Notes: a model not told the origin generated them from the sequence alone. A DNA stretch of 64,000 nt from Engraulis encrasicolus (GCF_034702125.1 NC_085876.1:17626014-17690013); one strand, 5' to 3'. Positions 1-18,558 are shown, counted from the first letter of the stretch. Numbers and translations are program-made.

Positions 1-1085
1 CCCCAGTTACAGAAGTACAAACCCTCTCACACATAACAATTCCAACCCTTTGGGTTATTGTGGCCTCGGTGCTCTAAGCCGTACAACAAATCTGGGGATC
101 GGGGTTTGGATTTAGGTTGACATTTCCTGATCTTTCCCCATTTCTATCTCACACTACTTCCTGATCACTCTCACTCTCACTGTCCAATCATAATAAAGAT
201 ATAAAAGTCCAAAAATGTACTTTTAAAACATCCATCCATTTCCTGAATAAGATGATTATAATATGAGTGCTGAGATGAGTCGATGGATTTGTTTTAGTTT
301 GTAATACCACCAGTGGTGAAGTGAAAAAGCAAGAGGAGTGACAAGGTTTGTAGCTTACTCTCTGGGTCTCCACTGCTGCTCAGTTCTCAAACAGGGTAGC
401 AGACCCTATCATTGTACTCAGTTAAATGGTGCTATCAAGAATAGGTTTTTATACATATAGTTCTTGTCTTCTCACATTTGAAGACGTTGTGTTTATTGGA
501 ATCATCTTAGACAAGCTACAAATTGTTAGCCTGATACATCTGCCACTTTCAGTAACCAAATTAAGCAGATGCTCTGGGCGGTGCTAGCCTGGCTCATTAT
601 ACTGTATACTGTAACTTCATTCAGGCACATGGGGTGCATTTCAATATGCGACCTTGCATCCTCCACTTGTGCTTGTGGCCTGACGTTTTGCTGTTGCCCC
701 ACCTCCGAGAAGAAAGCAATTAAGTTTCCCCGCTGGCAGCCTAGCCACAAAAATTTTTGGGGGACTATTCTTCATATACAATACAGTTTGCAAACAAGAA
801 AATGACTTGACAATTGAGCTTTTGCGAGATATTAATGTTATCAGTGATGTCATCACAACGTATTACTTCCTGGTACAAGGCCACAAGCACAAGTGGAGGA
901 CGCAAGGTCGCATATTGGAACGCACTCATTGACGGGGGAAAGAAGGGGCAAATGGGACAGTTGCCCCAGGTCCAGGGAAAGGAGGGGCTCAAAATTGAAA
1001 CCCCCATGACATTTCATGTATTGAGTGGGGGGGGTTCCTTTCAAGTGGCTTTGTCCCGGGCCCATTCAAAACTGTCAGCAGCCCT

Positions 1086-1219
1086 GGGGTGCATTTCTGG
1101 AAAGCGTAGTTGCTAACTATGTAAGCTACTTTGTTGGTTGCAATGCAATTTCCGGAACTACTTTCAACTACCGAAGTTGCTAACTGCTAACAACTATGCT
1201 TTACGGAAATGCACCCCTG
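1086..1219. mobile_element. Palindromic MITE, GGGTGCATTTC family
   Basis: Near-perfect inverted repeat with ends GGGGTGCATTTC and arms AGCGTAGTTGCTAAC. Further copies: 10754-10874, 30354-30443, 31446-31577, 31656-31780, 31838-31965, 52040-52171. Confidence 0.75.
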
Positions 1220-2080
1220 ACTACCATTTCAGAGAGGTGTCATTGTTTGATGTTTGTCATGTTTATTTGTCGTTAGCGGTATGTTGATTGAAAAAAAAAA
1301 ATCGTTTTTATCAAAAAATCTAGTTTGATACAATCATGACAGAGGATATCTTCTTAGGTGTGAGAAGTGCTGCTACTCCGGAAAGATGACATTCCTATTA
1401 TCTAATAAATGGAAGGAAAATAAAGTTGTAAACTTGGCAAATGCTGCATAGATAATCGGGCAAGTATGGGTCAATCTCTCGTCAAATACGTATTAGTCTA
1501 TAGCACACCATTATTATTTTATCAGTAATATTTCATTCACTTGGTCATTAGTAGATGATGAGTCTTTTTATGACACTGCTTTACTCTTAAAAAAAATGAT
1601 CACCCATTCGCTCTGGGCATTAAATTTAATGCATTCATCTGCACTGTACTTTCTCATCATCGCTGAAGACACACCCAATAGATACAAACCTACTGTAGAT
1701 TATATCATCACAAATGTTATGGTTATATTTTTGGAAGACACATCACCAAGACATGGCTCCAAAATATTAAAAAAAAACGTTTTTCCTCTGATGTGTTTAT
1801 GTCTAATTTTGTTGCTGTTGATGCTGGGTCTCTAATGGTCTCTATTAGTCCTGAAAGCAGCTCAGGCAAAGAATCGTATATTAGAGAGAGATAAATCAGG
1901 GTGGTTATTTTCCATTATCCATGTGATGCAGAATGAATGCCCCTTTAGTTGACCTTTGATTAGGAGACCTTCGGAGTCTTGAGGTTGAGAATAAATGGAG
2001 TCCCCTTAGCGCTGTAGATGGCAGTAGCGCACATCTTGTGCAAAAACCACAAAAAGAGAAGAAGAAGGAGGGACAACGCC

Positions 2081-2402
2081 AACTGCCATTCCGACATACC
2101 GCCATTCCGACACACCTCCACACTCTTTCATACCGCCATTCCGACACCAACTTATGGGGAGCTGTCCATGCGCAAGCGTACACCTTCTTCAGCGTGTCCG
2201 GAGCTGTCCACGTGTGTGGTGCTGAAATCTGTGTATGCTCCGAGTGAAGCTCGCGCTAGAATTTGATGTGCCCAAGATTGCAAGTATTCTCCAAGATTGA
2301 GGAAAAAATCGTTTCCAGCCAATTTTTCACTTGTCTTGGCAAACTCCATTGTGTGTGTGTGTGTGTGTGTGGGGGGGGGGTATGTCTGAATGGCGGTATG
2401 TA
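2081..2402. mobile_element. Inverted-repeat element with ATACCGCCATTCCGAC ends
   Basis: Tandem copies of ATACCGCCATTCCGAC at the left and the inverse (GTCTGAATGGCGGTAT) at the right, around a (GT)n tract at 2350-2370. A related element lies at 33945-34258. Confidence 0.6.
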
Positions 2403-2772
2403 ACCGGTGTAGCCTGACTAGTCAGACATGAAATGTATTGTCAGGGGTCAGTCGATAGAAAAGACTGGTCCTTTTGATGGAACTAGCTGTTGGCGTTCTA
2501 AGTGTTTCTGCATCAGTCAAATAAGTAAAACGTTGGTGCATCACTTACAGTATTCATACTAGGCTACGTACAAATATTAAGAAGTACGCGTAAATATTCA
2601 ATCATACATTAAAATAGTCTTTCTCATGCAAATGTGCAGTATTTCTTTTGGCCTTTTAAGTAAATAAATAGCCCAAATAAATTTAAAAACATGATGGCAT
2701 TGCAAATGTACTTTGTAAACATATCAGATAGTAGAAGATTGTGCCAGTGTGATACATACAGTATACTGTACA

Positions 2773-3003
2773 CAGGGCTGGACAGGCCATCTGGCATACC
2801 AGGCATTTCCCGGTGGGCCCCCCTGCACCCTTGTGGGCCCCTATTTTCAGAAATGTATTTCTTTTTTTTCAGAAAATATTTCTGAAAATAGGGGCCCACA
2901 GGGGTGCAGGGCCCACCAGTGAGTCAGTTCTGCACCGCTAATTACGAGGGGCCCCTTTCAGCCAAAAGTGCCCGTGCCCTATTTCTCCCCCAGTCCAGCC
3001 CTG
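2773..3003. mobile_element. hAT-type short element (CAGGGCTGGAC ends)
   Basis: Perfect target duplication ACTGTACA at both ends. The interior is itself a near palindrome around GGGCCCCTATTTTCAGAAA. A relative lies at 54877-55076. Confidence 0.8.
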
Positions 3004-4941
3004 ACTGTACAGTACATTACCGTACATTCCACAAGAGGGAGTCCCCTGGTCGTGTTGAGAGGACTGTGTGGTAGGTATAAATACATACAGGGTGCAAGTC
3101 TATTTCCAACTCTACATACAAGCCTAAGCCTTGTAGTAACACGAGGCTCAAAATTGACAATCAAAGTTTTCATTCAATATTTTGCAAATGTGACAAAGAT
3201 GATGAATGGGGGAAAACCTCCCAAAAGTCACTCTGTGGCGGTTCACTCAATACGATTCAAAGGGTTTTCAGTGAGGCAAGAGGACAGGTAAACCAGGAAA
3301 GGATGAGAGAGAGTTTGACTGACACACACAGTATTAACTCTACTAAACTCACAGGGATCACAGTCCTTGCAGAGCAGTGCAGGTTCTCAACCTTTTTATA
3401 AAGAAAATGACCCCTTGACCTCACCATAAGCCTCCCCAAGCTCACTGGACCTCATAAGACTGCCAATGCCTCCCCTTAGTATAATAAATGAGAGAAACAC
3501 TATTGTAGTGACAGTTGCTACGTTTAAATGACGTTTTTAATTCCGAATGATTAATTCCGAATCAAATAGTTCCGTTGAGTTTGCTTTGATCTTTCATTTA
3601 ATTCCAAATTGTGAAGTGTTAACATGACGTTTTCAAAGCGGTAATAAGCTTTATTCAGAATTAAAGTGAGTGAATTCCGAATTAAATGTCTCATGTAAAC
3701 AGCAAATATAGGCCTATGTAAATAGCAAGTGTCTGATAGACAGAAGATGCAGTGCAGCACATTGTTTTTAGATGCGTCCCAGCATCTCTATAAGAGGGTC
3801 TGTCTGTCCGTCCGTCCGTCCGTCCGGCTTCAATTGTGTCTGAAACGCTTTTTGTGTCTGAAACGCTTTCTTTAAATTGTTCCTTCCTGTGGCCACAGGG
3901 CGGCAGACTTGCCATTTTGGACCGGAGCGAATGCGTGCAAGCATAGCCTTTCTATACTAAACCGGATGCTAACGTTGGCGAAAAGTAGCCTAGCCACAGG
4001 CTAACTGACAAACGTGAGGCCAACAACTCAGCCGATCGTGATGTACGCCACAAATAGACCAATCGACCTCATATTTAGACACTACAATGTTGATTTCTGC
4101 CTTCGATTTTCATCAGTTAAGAAATCTAGCGTCGGATTAACACATTATTAAGGTAGTAAAGCGAGTTGCCGCCATGTTTGTTTTCCAGAATCACCCGGGT
4201 CGAGAGCTCACGTGCAGCATTCTGGGTAATTGAGTTTCAATTCACCTAAAGGGTGAACCCATAAGCGCATGATTCACCCTAACGGTTTTTATGTATTTAT
4301 TTATTATTTGTCGATGTTTACATTCTTTCCCACATGCACATAATGCTGAAATGGCGTGATACTAAAGGTTTTTAGGCCTAATAAATGTCTGGTAATTTGT
4401 AATGTAGCCTACTAAAAATCATATGGTTCTTTTCCAAATCCAAGAATGATGATAAGCTTATTATACCCTAAACTGCAAAAAATAAAGCCATGTCTCGCCA
4501 TTTTGCTGCCTTGCTGCCTGCCACAATATTTGGAGTGTCCATGATGACCAATAAACAAAAAGTACATCCTCGGGGGGCGTTGACAGAGGAGGCCAGGGGG
4601 GCGTTTGGGGGGGAAAATGGCATAGTTGGAACTGGCATAGAGGGACGCATCTGTTGTCCGCCTGTCGGCCTTGTTTAATGGTAAACAACTTTCTCAACCC
4701 CTTTTACCCCCTGCCTAATGCACAAGTAACTTGTTTCAGAATTCACATCATGCTCATACGTATGTGAGGTAGTAGTAAGTATAGAGGTGCAGGGCTTTTG
4801 TTGTGTCCACAGTGATGTGCTGTGTTATCAAAACCACTCATGTTACCAGACATCAGAGGAAGGCATGTATGTGCTTGTTGTTTCCAAATATCAAACAAAT
4901 CATTGTTGTGTGAGATATGCATAAAACGTAAGTGAACCTAC

Positions 4942-4970
4942 TGTATGCGTGCGTGTGTGTGTGCGTGCGC

Positions 4971-5045
<75 letters not shown>

Positions 5046-5050
5046 AGAGA
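4942..5050 (+). repeat. (GT)n(GA)n compound microsatellite
   Basis: GT-rich run followed by about 27 GA units. Confidence 0.95.
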
Positions 5051-5763
5051 GAAGGATTTGTTCCTACGTATGTAAGAGTGGGCTGATCTCCACAGCCAGT
5101 TTGTAGCTGCTCATGGTAGTCATAACATATCAGCGACTACATCTACAGCTTCGTAGCTTCAGTGCTGTTGCTTTCTACTTTGAACTTATTATGGTGAAAT
5201 CCAAGCATGAATGTATACTGTAATGCTTGACTGAATTTTGATTTAAGTGGGAAAATGTAAAAAACAGATGGATAAGGATATTATGCAGCTTTGTTTTTGT
5301 CAATCCATTTGGAGGTGATCCAAAAACAAAGGCTTCAACCCTGTTAATTGTCCCTTTGTAGAGTTGTTTAATCAGGCATACCTTGCTGAATACAAAGTTT
5401 CAACTCTTCCCTGCTTGCTTGTGTATTGCTTTCTGTCTGCATAGAGCCACTGATTCAGCACCTACAAGAGGTCTCCAATGTGAAGAAGGCGAGTAGACTG
5501 AGATGGCCAATACCTGAATCAATTCCTTGTGAAGCGTCTGGGGACACATCCTTTTCATATCCCAAACTCTTTGATAGGAAGTGATTCATGGAGTGGCCAT
5601 CCCTCCTGAACTTATCTGCATTGAAACCTCTTGCGGATGGTGAGAAAGTGGTTCTATTCAGATAGACGCCAACAAAAAAACGAGGAGGAGGTGGGACTTT
5701 CTGCGGAGTAAATGGAGAGTATGTAAAGGAGTAAACGAGATAATTGTAGGTGAAAGTTGCACA

Positions 5764-5936
5764 TTAACCCCTTAAGACGCGGCTTTATACATTTGTTGTT
5801 ACCACTATGGTAATGACCAAGTCGTGGTGCATTACTAAAGGCCCGGTGTTATGTCATAGTATTGTAGTCCTATGGTAGTTACATTTCAATGACTATTACA
5901 GGGTGCCTCTGGAGGTACGGTGTGCATTAAGGGGCT
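5764..5936. mobile_element. MITE family with TTAACCCCTTAAG ends
   Basis: Interior has GTTACCA...TGGTAATGACCAAGTCGTG and TATGTCATAGTATTGTAGT. Further copies: 7941-8107, 58852-59022 (inverse), 59918-60300 (interrupted), 60427-60593 (inverse) and a fragment at 62424-62527 (inverse). Four of the six lie in or next to copy 3 introns. Confidence 0.7.
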
Positions 5937-7137
5937 ACATTAAAGGAGTACTAAACAGACATGTTTGTTTTTATTTTCATTGATAAATATGTAAAAAGTC
6001 TCAAAAAAGCAAACTTACATAATGAATAAATTAAAATACAAGTCTCATAGGCTACCTGAAGTGTAAGTCCTGAGTCCATTTGTTTTTGCATTTCCATGTA
6101 TTTGTGCATTCCTACGACCAGACATACAGACAACCAGACTTGACTTAAAAGCTTAATGTCCTTTAAAAGGCAATTTGATTTACAGCACAGCAGAATGAAT
6201 GGCATAAAAACATAGGCCTACAATAAAAAACACATACAGTACAACAAATACACTCAACCACGGAAGATGAAATGTTAGCTGTGTAGTTGTTCTTGGAGAG
6301 AAATTGGTCTAGTGGGGTCTAATGATTTTTCAGTGTCTAAGAAGCTGTTTACACATATAGGCTATGGATTATGGAAGTGCATTTCAAAAATCTGGATTTA
6401 AAAATATCCCATTTAGGGGGCTAAAATGCACCCGTCACAATGGAGTTTTTATTTCTATTCACATGTTGTGTTTACACATTAACGGACAAAAAAAGTCTTC
6501 ATTTAAAAATATCCAGATGTAACCAGCACCTTAATGTGCATTGTGCGCAGATGCCATCCCAGGTGTTTATTGATTGATTGATTGATTTTTTAATTCAAAT
6601 TTGAGTTTTGAGATGGTTCAGGAGTCTAAGGAGATTTGAGATCATTCCTTTGGAGCTGGTTGTTGGGCTATCTGCCTCATTTGAGATTGATTCCTTTGGA
6701 ATTGTTTGTGTGGTCAGGGCTGACGTCCAGAGCTGTGCCAATAATACTTACAAAAAGGGAACACCCTGATTTCCTAGGACTGCCCATGTTTACAATAGTT
6801 ACACCCGCTCTTGTGCCACCACCTCATTGTGTTAGCCTATTGTCATGCAGGTTTTTTTAAAAAAAAAATTAAACTCCCGCCCTGCTTCTCTCTGTTGCCA
6901 TTGAGTGGCCCATCAATCACCATGCTGACCGCTTATCGGAAAACCACCCATAGGACATGATAACGCCACATAGAAAAGTATTTGTGCTGGCTGATAGTGG
7001 CTTGATGCCGATCAGATGGAAACCCATGCTTGCAGATTAACTCCTTTTAAGTCTCGTGCCGTTGGACATCAAAGGTTGGACTGCAAACTGAAGTAGGCTG
7101 ATGAACATACTGTTGAAGTATTTGTCAAGAATCTACA

Positions 7138-7271
7138 GACATGGGCTGCACTGTGTTTAGAAAAGTAAATTTAATTATCAGTCCACCTTAGGCTACAACA
7201 ATTCAAGCAAAATTAGCGAAAGGTGGACTGATAATGAAATTTACTTTTCTAAACAAAGTGCAGCCCATGTC
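7138..7271. repeat. Hairpin, 50-base arms, with an adjacent partial copy
   Basis: Left arm ACATGGGCTGCACTGTGTTT...CAGTCCACCT is repeated inverted at about 7222-7271. The loop, right arm and following bases (7185-7345) recur at about 7386-7540. Confidence 0.75.
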
Positions 7272-7940
7272 TGTAGATTCTTGACAAATACTTCAACAGT
7301 AGCCTACTGTCGATATGATGAGGCTTCGCAAGGGAGGTTTACTGGCGTTGTACTTCGAAATCTGCTAGTTGCTAGTGTATAAGGCTCCACCTTAGGCTAC
7401 AATAATTCAAGCAAAATTAGCAAAAGGTGGACTGATAATTAAATTTACTTTTCTAAACAAAGTGCAGCCCATGTCTGTAGATTCTTGACAAATACCACAA
7501 CAGTAGCCTACTGTCGATATGATATGAGGCTTCGCAAAGGAGGTTTACTAATGTTCTACTTTGAAATCTGCTAGTTGGCATAATGCATCAATTACATAGT
7601 GAAACCATTTAGTCAAATCAAATGCAGTATATCACACAACACTGTTAAAAAGATAGGAAGCATTTATTGTGGAGTTTATTGTGGAGTGTTGTGGATGTAG
7701 GCTACAATCACAAATTGAAATGCAAACCAAAAACAAAGCATTAACAAGTGTCCTAAAATTTGTGCTGAACAAAAACTAATTCATGAAGTGGGCTAGGCTA
7801 GAGTGGCTTGACTGAATGGCTTTATATACAGTAGGCTACTTGCACTCTAGAAAGGAGTGGTGTAGCTGGTTGTAAGCGTCATCCAGTAGCATAGCGAGCG
7901 ATTTCATAGACTCAGCTTAAGGACACCTCTGACAAATCGG

Positions 7941-8107
7941 TTAACCCGTTAGGACACAGTGTTATAAAGTTGCTGTTACCAGAATGGTAATGACCAAGTC
8001 ATAGTGCATCACTAAAGTCTAAGACCACGTTTAATGTCATAGTATTGTAGTACTATGGTAGTTAACTTTTCAATGACTATTACAGCGTGGTGTGCAGTAA
8101 GGGGTTA
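7941..8107. mobile_element. MITE, TTAACCCCTTAAG family
   Basis: Same interior as 5764-5936; ends GGTTAACCCGTTAGG and AGTAAGGGGTTAA. Confidence 0.7.
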
Positions 8108-8568
8108 ATATGTGAAATTGATCAAACTAAATGATATTTGCTGTCGTGAAAACCTACTCATCATGGATGGTGGCCATTTATAACTGTTTTATATATTAAC
8201 CCCTAAGGACTAAGCCACAGTTCTGTTTCATATTTAGTGACGACCCTGCCCTGCTTTACCATCTACAGTGTGTCACAGACAGGGGCAAATCTGGCCAGGG
8301 CATCTTCCAACCGCACCCCATCTCTCTCTCCCAACCATTTTCTTACTTCTCTCTAACTGTCCTATCCAATAAAGGCCAATTAAATAAAATATTGTAAAAA
8401 GCAACTAAAAAGCTTCCGAGCTTCAAGCAAAGCCAAGCCAAGCCAAGTTCTCGGAGGGCTGCCTCTGTGTGCTACTGGCAGGCCTACCGACAGAGGGGGA
8501 TGGGCAACTTGGCTAGACTCACATGGTTGGTGGTTGGTGGTTGGTGTGTTGTCAATAATATGAGCTAC

Positions 8569-8827
8569 CAGTGGTCGAGTTGTAAAATCAAACCAGGGGG
8601 GATGGTCAGAGATGGATTCTGATTATTTGGAGCTCGAGGGTTTGTCCCCCGAGAAAATTTTGAAAATGTAGTTGTTAAAAGTGCAATTTTAACACAATAT
8701 ATGAAGAAAGGATGCCTTTTTTAGAAGGGGATGATTTTTGACCATTTTCATTGAGGGGGATGATTTTAGACCATTTTCATTGTAGGGGGGATGGCATCCC
8801 CCCCATCCCCCTACAACTCGAGCCCTG
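8569..8827. mobile_element. hAT-type short element (CAGTGGTCGAGTTGTA ends)
   Basis: Perfect 8-base target duplication TGAGCTAC (8561-8568 and 8828-8835). Contains two near-identical stretches of GGGGATGATTTT...GACCATTTTCATTG. Confidence 0.8.
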
Positions 8828-9030
8828 TGAGCTACCATCAAGCTGTACCCTGCCATTCCATTATATCTCGCCACAGAAGCGCCCCTAAGGATTAGCGTCA
8901 GAGCTTGGGTTTGGGCATGGGCTGTTATAGCAATAGCAATACGATTTGTATAGCACATTATCATACATAACTGTCATTCAATGTGCTTGAGAGGAAAGGA
9001 AGATAAATGATAGCACTGTTATGCTAGCAG

Positions 9031-9274
9031 CAGGGCCGGATTAAGATGACCTCGGGCCCCAACTTCCCGACTTACTTACACAGTGTCATAATTATGACCT
9101 AGGAATTAAGGATAACTTATCTACCAACTGTACTGAACACATACAATACATTTTTCAATATTGAATCTTGTCACAATTTAGCAATTTTTCACTTTTGGCT
9201 AATCAGGGGCCCTCTGGCAGGTGGGGGCCCTAGGCTGCAGCCATATCGAGCCTGTGCATTAATCCAGCCCTTAA
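9031..9274. mobile_element. Short inverted-end element (CAGGGCCGGATTAA)
   Basis: Ends CAGGGCCGGATTAA and TTAATCCAGCCCT are inverse of each other, with GGGCCCC blocks inside. No clear target duplication, so the class is tentative (hAT-like). Confidence 0.5.
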
Positions 9275-10487
9275 TAATAAATAATAAATCCAACAATATA
9301 TTGGTAGTTCATCTCAGCAAAGCAGCCCATCCTCACAGAGCACCAGGCCCAGGCAGCATGTATTTACACTAACCTAAATCTGAATCATGTAAGACGATTA
9401 CCTTACATTTTAATGTCAGTAAATTCAATGCTTCAATTTTAGGCACAATATACTGTAATGAAAAGACAAGAACTTTCTGAACAGCGTGACAAATATTAAT
9501 AAATAGTCTTTCTCTCTGCTACACTAACACAGTTCTAACTTGTGTGTAAAATGTATATTTCAGCAATAACAACATTTGTACTTTGAGACTGCAGTCCTTT
9601 ATCATGATTATCACAATCAAGGGCTCCAGCACAGGTCTTAGCTTGTTGTTTTGATTATCTGTTGAATAAAGAAAAAGACATTACTTTGCACACTATTTTC
9701 CCATTTCACAGAACATAACAACCCAGTACCTGTACAATAGAAGCAACCAGAGTGTGCACCAGTGACCAGAGCAACTGAAGCCATCTCTCTCTCGGACAGA
9801 GAGAAGGGGGTAGGGGTAGGCCGGACTCAAACCTGGGTCCCCAAGGGCATGCAAGACCCCCCCCCCCCCCCCCCCAACTATTATCACGTTGAATAAAGCA
9901 AATTTGTGGTGAAGCATCTTCAATGGCCCCAGTTACCTGTTCGCTTTAGTCGCTTCTGGTGCACATGATATGCTAAAACAAACACCATGCCACCTGCCAC
10001 ACTTTTTAGTATTTTCTTGGAAACTGGTCTACAAGTGAGAAAGGGCCACGCGGAAATGCCCAGGTTTTTGGGGCGCCATTGGGCTCGGGCACCGTGTCAT
10101 TGCACTGGGGACGCGGGTTTGATTCCGACCAGATCCTTCCCCATCTCTTTCTCATCCTCATTTCCTGTACTGTCTAAATGGGGGCAATAAAGGCCAAAAA
10201 AAAATGTTTTTACAAAATGCCCAGGCCTTTCTATGCTTCCAATCCGCCTCTGTGACAAAGCTTAACGTGTCTACCCAGGTATCAATGAGTCACTACAGCA
10301 GTGGTCTCCAAGTAGTGGCCAGATCCGGCTTGGGCATAGCTAACATTTGGCCTGCCATGATATTATGATATTCATGATATTATGATTCAAATTTTCCCAG
10401 CAACAAGCAGATTTGTTCGGGGAACACAATGGAATGTATTTTATATTGGCCTATAAATTATGATTTTTACCTTTGTATTGCGACAAC

Positions 10488-15105
<4,618 letters not shown>

Positions 15106-15541
15106 CCTTAGTTCTTTCAGTTACAGATGCCACCGAAAAATCTCAGCTGATTTCAACCGTCTTCGTCTTCTTCCTTCAGTCCTTTAAGTGATTTAAACAC
15201 AGGTTTGTGAATCAGCAGTCTGACACACTGACGTCTTTCCAGGGAACTGTGAGAAACTAGGTGTGCCTGGCAAGGTCCTGATTCTGATAATAATAACAAT
15301 AACCATAATCATAATAACTGTATTTTTATAGCTTGTCAATGCTTGTAGGCCTAATTGTGCTATACATTGTTATTATCAGGACCTTACCAGGCACACCTAG
15401 TTTCTCAGTTCCCAGGAAAGGCGTCAGTGTGCCAGGCTACTGATTGACAAATCTTTGTTTAAATCACTTAAAGGACTGAAGGAAAAAGACGAAGACGGTT
15501 GAAATCAGCTGAGAGTTTTCAGTGACCTGAGAGAACTGAGG

Positions 15542-15622
15542 ATGGTGCGAGCATAAAATCTGAGGACCGGACAGCTGTTTTGGGCTTCCTTCATATCTGC
15601 AGGAATTCATCTATAGTCTTAG
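15542..15622 (+). pseudogene. Inverted, broken copy of the mucin signal-peptide exon
   Basis: The plus strand repeats copy 1's exon 1 and its GTGAGC donor. The frame starts ATG GTG CGA GCA and then meets TAA at codon 5, with further stops near the end. It keeps the six-codon stretch (like GQLFWA) found in copy 2 but missing from copy 1. No inverted exons 2-8 follow, so it is a dead fragment. It lies head to head with copy 1 exon 1, about 440 bases away. Confidence 0.8.
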
Positions 15623-16085
15623 GTGAGCCAAGTTTTTATTTCACAATCTGCTAAAAGATTTTAACTTTTTGGCAAAGATAGGCCTACTACATTTATTCAG
15701 CCTACATCATTGATTCATGACTAAAAAAAATAGCTTTATCATATTTGGCTAACGTTCATATATAGCCTAGTGTTTGTAATTGTCTCACAATTTTAGCTGA
15801 ACATTGGCTATGGATGTCTGAGTAGGGAATGTATACAGTATATACAGTATCTAGATGTACACTATCTGCATGCTTAGTGAAATGGTATGTCCATAGACAA
15901 GTTGCTGGGGATTTTCTGAGGAGTCGAGAGGCTATTTAAGTTGTGACTTTAAAAAACCCTGAACTAATCAGTAAGTAAACTTGAGGTTTACTAATGTTCT
16001 ACCACCTGACTACAATATTGGGCAGCCGTTACACGCACACCCCTGAACCTCACTCCCCTTCCAGGTCTACGGCACCAGTGTAAGT

Positions 16086-16405
16086 CAGAGGTGGGAACAA
16101 GTCATTGCCGGGCAAGTCACAAGTAAGTCTCAAGTCGTTGACCTCAAGTCCCAAGTCAAGTCGAGTCAAAGACGAAGCAAGTCCAAGTCAAGTCAGAAGT
16201 CATAGGGCGGCAAGTCACAAGTCGAGTCAAAGTCATGCCATTTCAATTTCGAATCATTTCAAGTCATTAATAAAAAAATCGACTGTAAAGTTTAGTAACT
16301 TAGGTCATCCTGCGCTAGTTCGCCACTTGGGACTCGAACCCACAACCTACCAATTCACGCTCCAGTTTGGCATGGGAGGTACAGCACGATACTGCTGAGC
16401 TAAAG
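16086..16405. repeat. CAAGTC-rich repeat with tRNA-like inverse segment
   Basis: Many CAAGTC/AAGTCA units at 16097-16270, then on the minus strand TTAGCTCAGCAGTA and GTGGGTTCGAGTCCC, which look like A and B boxes. No complete cloverleaf, so not called as a tRNA gene. Confidence 0.5.
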
Positions 16406-18306
16406 ATACAGACCAATATAATACAGTGTCCTGCTTTTTAGCTGGATTTGCGTGTTAAACGCGATTGTTTTGCTAGAATTGGTTGAAAAAATGGTAGAAA
16501 TGGACATCCCACTTTATCTGCAAATCTTTACCCTCCACTTTTTGCTTTTTATGACAATCATTGGGAATGTGCCTAATACTCATTGTAGACCCATGGAATT
16601 AATTTTCTTTGTTTAATTTGATGAAACAGACAGAAATAGACATTCAACTTAGTCTTCAAAAGTTCACCTTCCTTTTTCACATTTATATGACATTGTCATT
16701 TGATAATCAGTTCATACTGATTATAAATACTTTGTTATTATTATTATTGTTCAGAAGATGCTTTCTACTTAAAAAGAAACTGGCTAGCTCATTATTACTG
16801 ATAATGGATCTGTTTTAGTGCTTACAGTTAACAAAATGTATGTGCACACATCACTGCACATTACACACACAGACTCCAACAGGCCCTATGACCCCTCAAC
16901 TACAGAACCTCATGCTCCTTCACATATGCAAGCACACTTACAGCCCTCGCCCAATTCACAGTCCATACTCTACCACACACTCAATGTCTCACAAGTATAC
17001 TGTACCATACTCTCCCATACATACAGTTAAATGTCTATATTTGTTGTGTGTCGTACAGTGGAAGAAGGTCTAGGAGAATACAGGAGTGCTGGGAGGGAAG
17101 ATAGTCCAATAAGATAAGTCCAATAATGCATGAGTCTCTTTAATTTATTTTTGTTCCTATCATTGGAAAATTTTCATGACAATTCTAATATTTCAAGAAG
17201 AGATTAAAATGTGTGAAAGTCATCTTTTAATATGAACACTGAAGGTTTGTAATGGAGCCATACTCCAGGTAACACGGTTTGTAATGGAAACACAAACCGG
17301 GCTGGTTTGACAGTACCGCTCAGCACCACTCAGCTCGACACGACACAGTGTATGTGGAATAATGTATGAGTATTAGGACTAAGCTCTGCTATGGGTTCAG
17401 GAACCGACAGACTTTTAAACAGGATTTGATTAATGTAGCTGACTTTGCTTGAGGCTTGATATTTATAGAGTGGTCTCAGGAAGGATTCCGCCAACAGTTA
17501 AAGTCACCACCTAAGATTAGACAGCATATTAGACAGATTAGACAGCGCCGAGACAGCATATCTGGGGAAAAAAAGACCAAAAAAAGGATTTGAAAACATT
17601 TTGATCATGCCAATTGGGGGCATAAACATTTGCTAAAATCACTTGGGTAGGCCTATTATAACGTGTTCCTGTTACTATTGCTATCTTCCATTTTGATCTA
17701 TTTTGCTTGTTGACAAAGTGAATGGTACAGACTTGTGGATGAGAATTGCAGTTCCCCTGGCCTTACAGTACAGCTGAATTATGAGTGATACACCTGGCCA
17801 ACCTATCGCTTCTGCAACAAAAAGTGTTTTTCTGTTTTCAAGTGTGTTTCCTAAGTGATGTGTGTCCCTACATTCCAGCTTGTAAATTTGAGTGTGCATT
17901 CCCCATGTTGGATAGTGGGGTTTGGAGTGGACTATTTTGGGGGTTCATACGTGAAGAATGGAGGCAGAAAATGGTTGATAGTAAGCATAACATTATAATA
18001 ATAGAATCTGGTTGATAGTGAGCATAACATTATACTAATAGAATCTGGTGTTGAAAGTACAATATAGGTTAAAAGTTTGGACACACCTTCTCATTCAATG
18101 CATTTTCTTTATTTTCGTGGCTATTTACAGTGCATTGCACATTTTCGTGGAGGGCATCAAAACTGATGAAAGCGATGTCAGCTTTCTATCCACGTGACTT
18201 CAACACGGCTTAACTGATGAACTCACATATTTCAACAAGCTAATTTTCAAGTAAAAAATCTCAGAAAAGTCTAAAAATTCTAAAATTGTACCCCAACCGT
18301 ACCCTC

Positions 18307-18558
18307 AAAATATGCAACATCAGCAGATACCTTACAACACTATACTGTGGTATAACTCCAAACTGTTTAAAACAATGTCTAAGTGCAAAGCAGCCACATA
18401 TCGATTTGTTGATATGTGTAGCTAGCGCATATGCCTCACAAAAATGTTATTGACAGTTTTGCAGACAGAAACGTATTCCAGCATTTTACTGTTTTTAATT
18501 CATACATTCAACACTACAGTATAGTGTTGTAAGGTGTCTGCTGATGTTGCATATTTTT
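18307..18558. repeat. Hairpin, about 35-base arms
   Basis: TGCAACATCAGCAGATACC...ACTATACTGT at the left; ACAGTATAGTGTTGTAAGG...GATGTTGCA at the right. The GCAACATCAGCAGA motif recurs at 44950. Confidence 0.65.

Larger units (their letters stand above)
1..9340. other. Intergenic DNA downstream of copy 1
   Basis: Apart from the repeats listed (1086, 2081, 2773, 4942, 5764, 7138, 7941, 8569, 9031 and a CCGT run at 3807-3825), I see no supported gene. The longest open frames are about 100 codons and look random. No fourth mucin copy was found: the membrane-span and YVVNP exon signatures do not occur here. Confidence 0.6.

Noticed and set aside
15542..15622. A second, divergent mucin gene on the plus strand
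   Set aside because: Stops at codon 5 and no inverted exons 2-8; only a first-exon fragment.
16305..16405. Functional tRNA gene
   Set aside because: A- and B-box-like motifs exist but no cloverleaf with paired acceptor stem could be drawn; more likely a SINE head.
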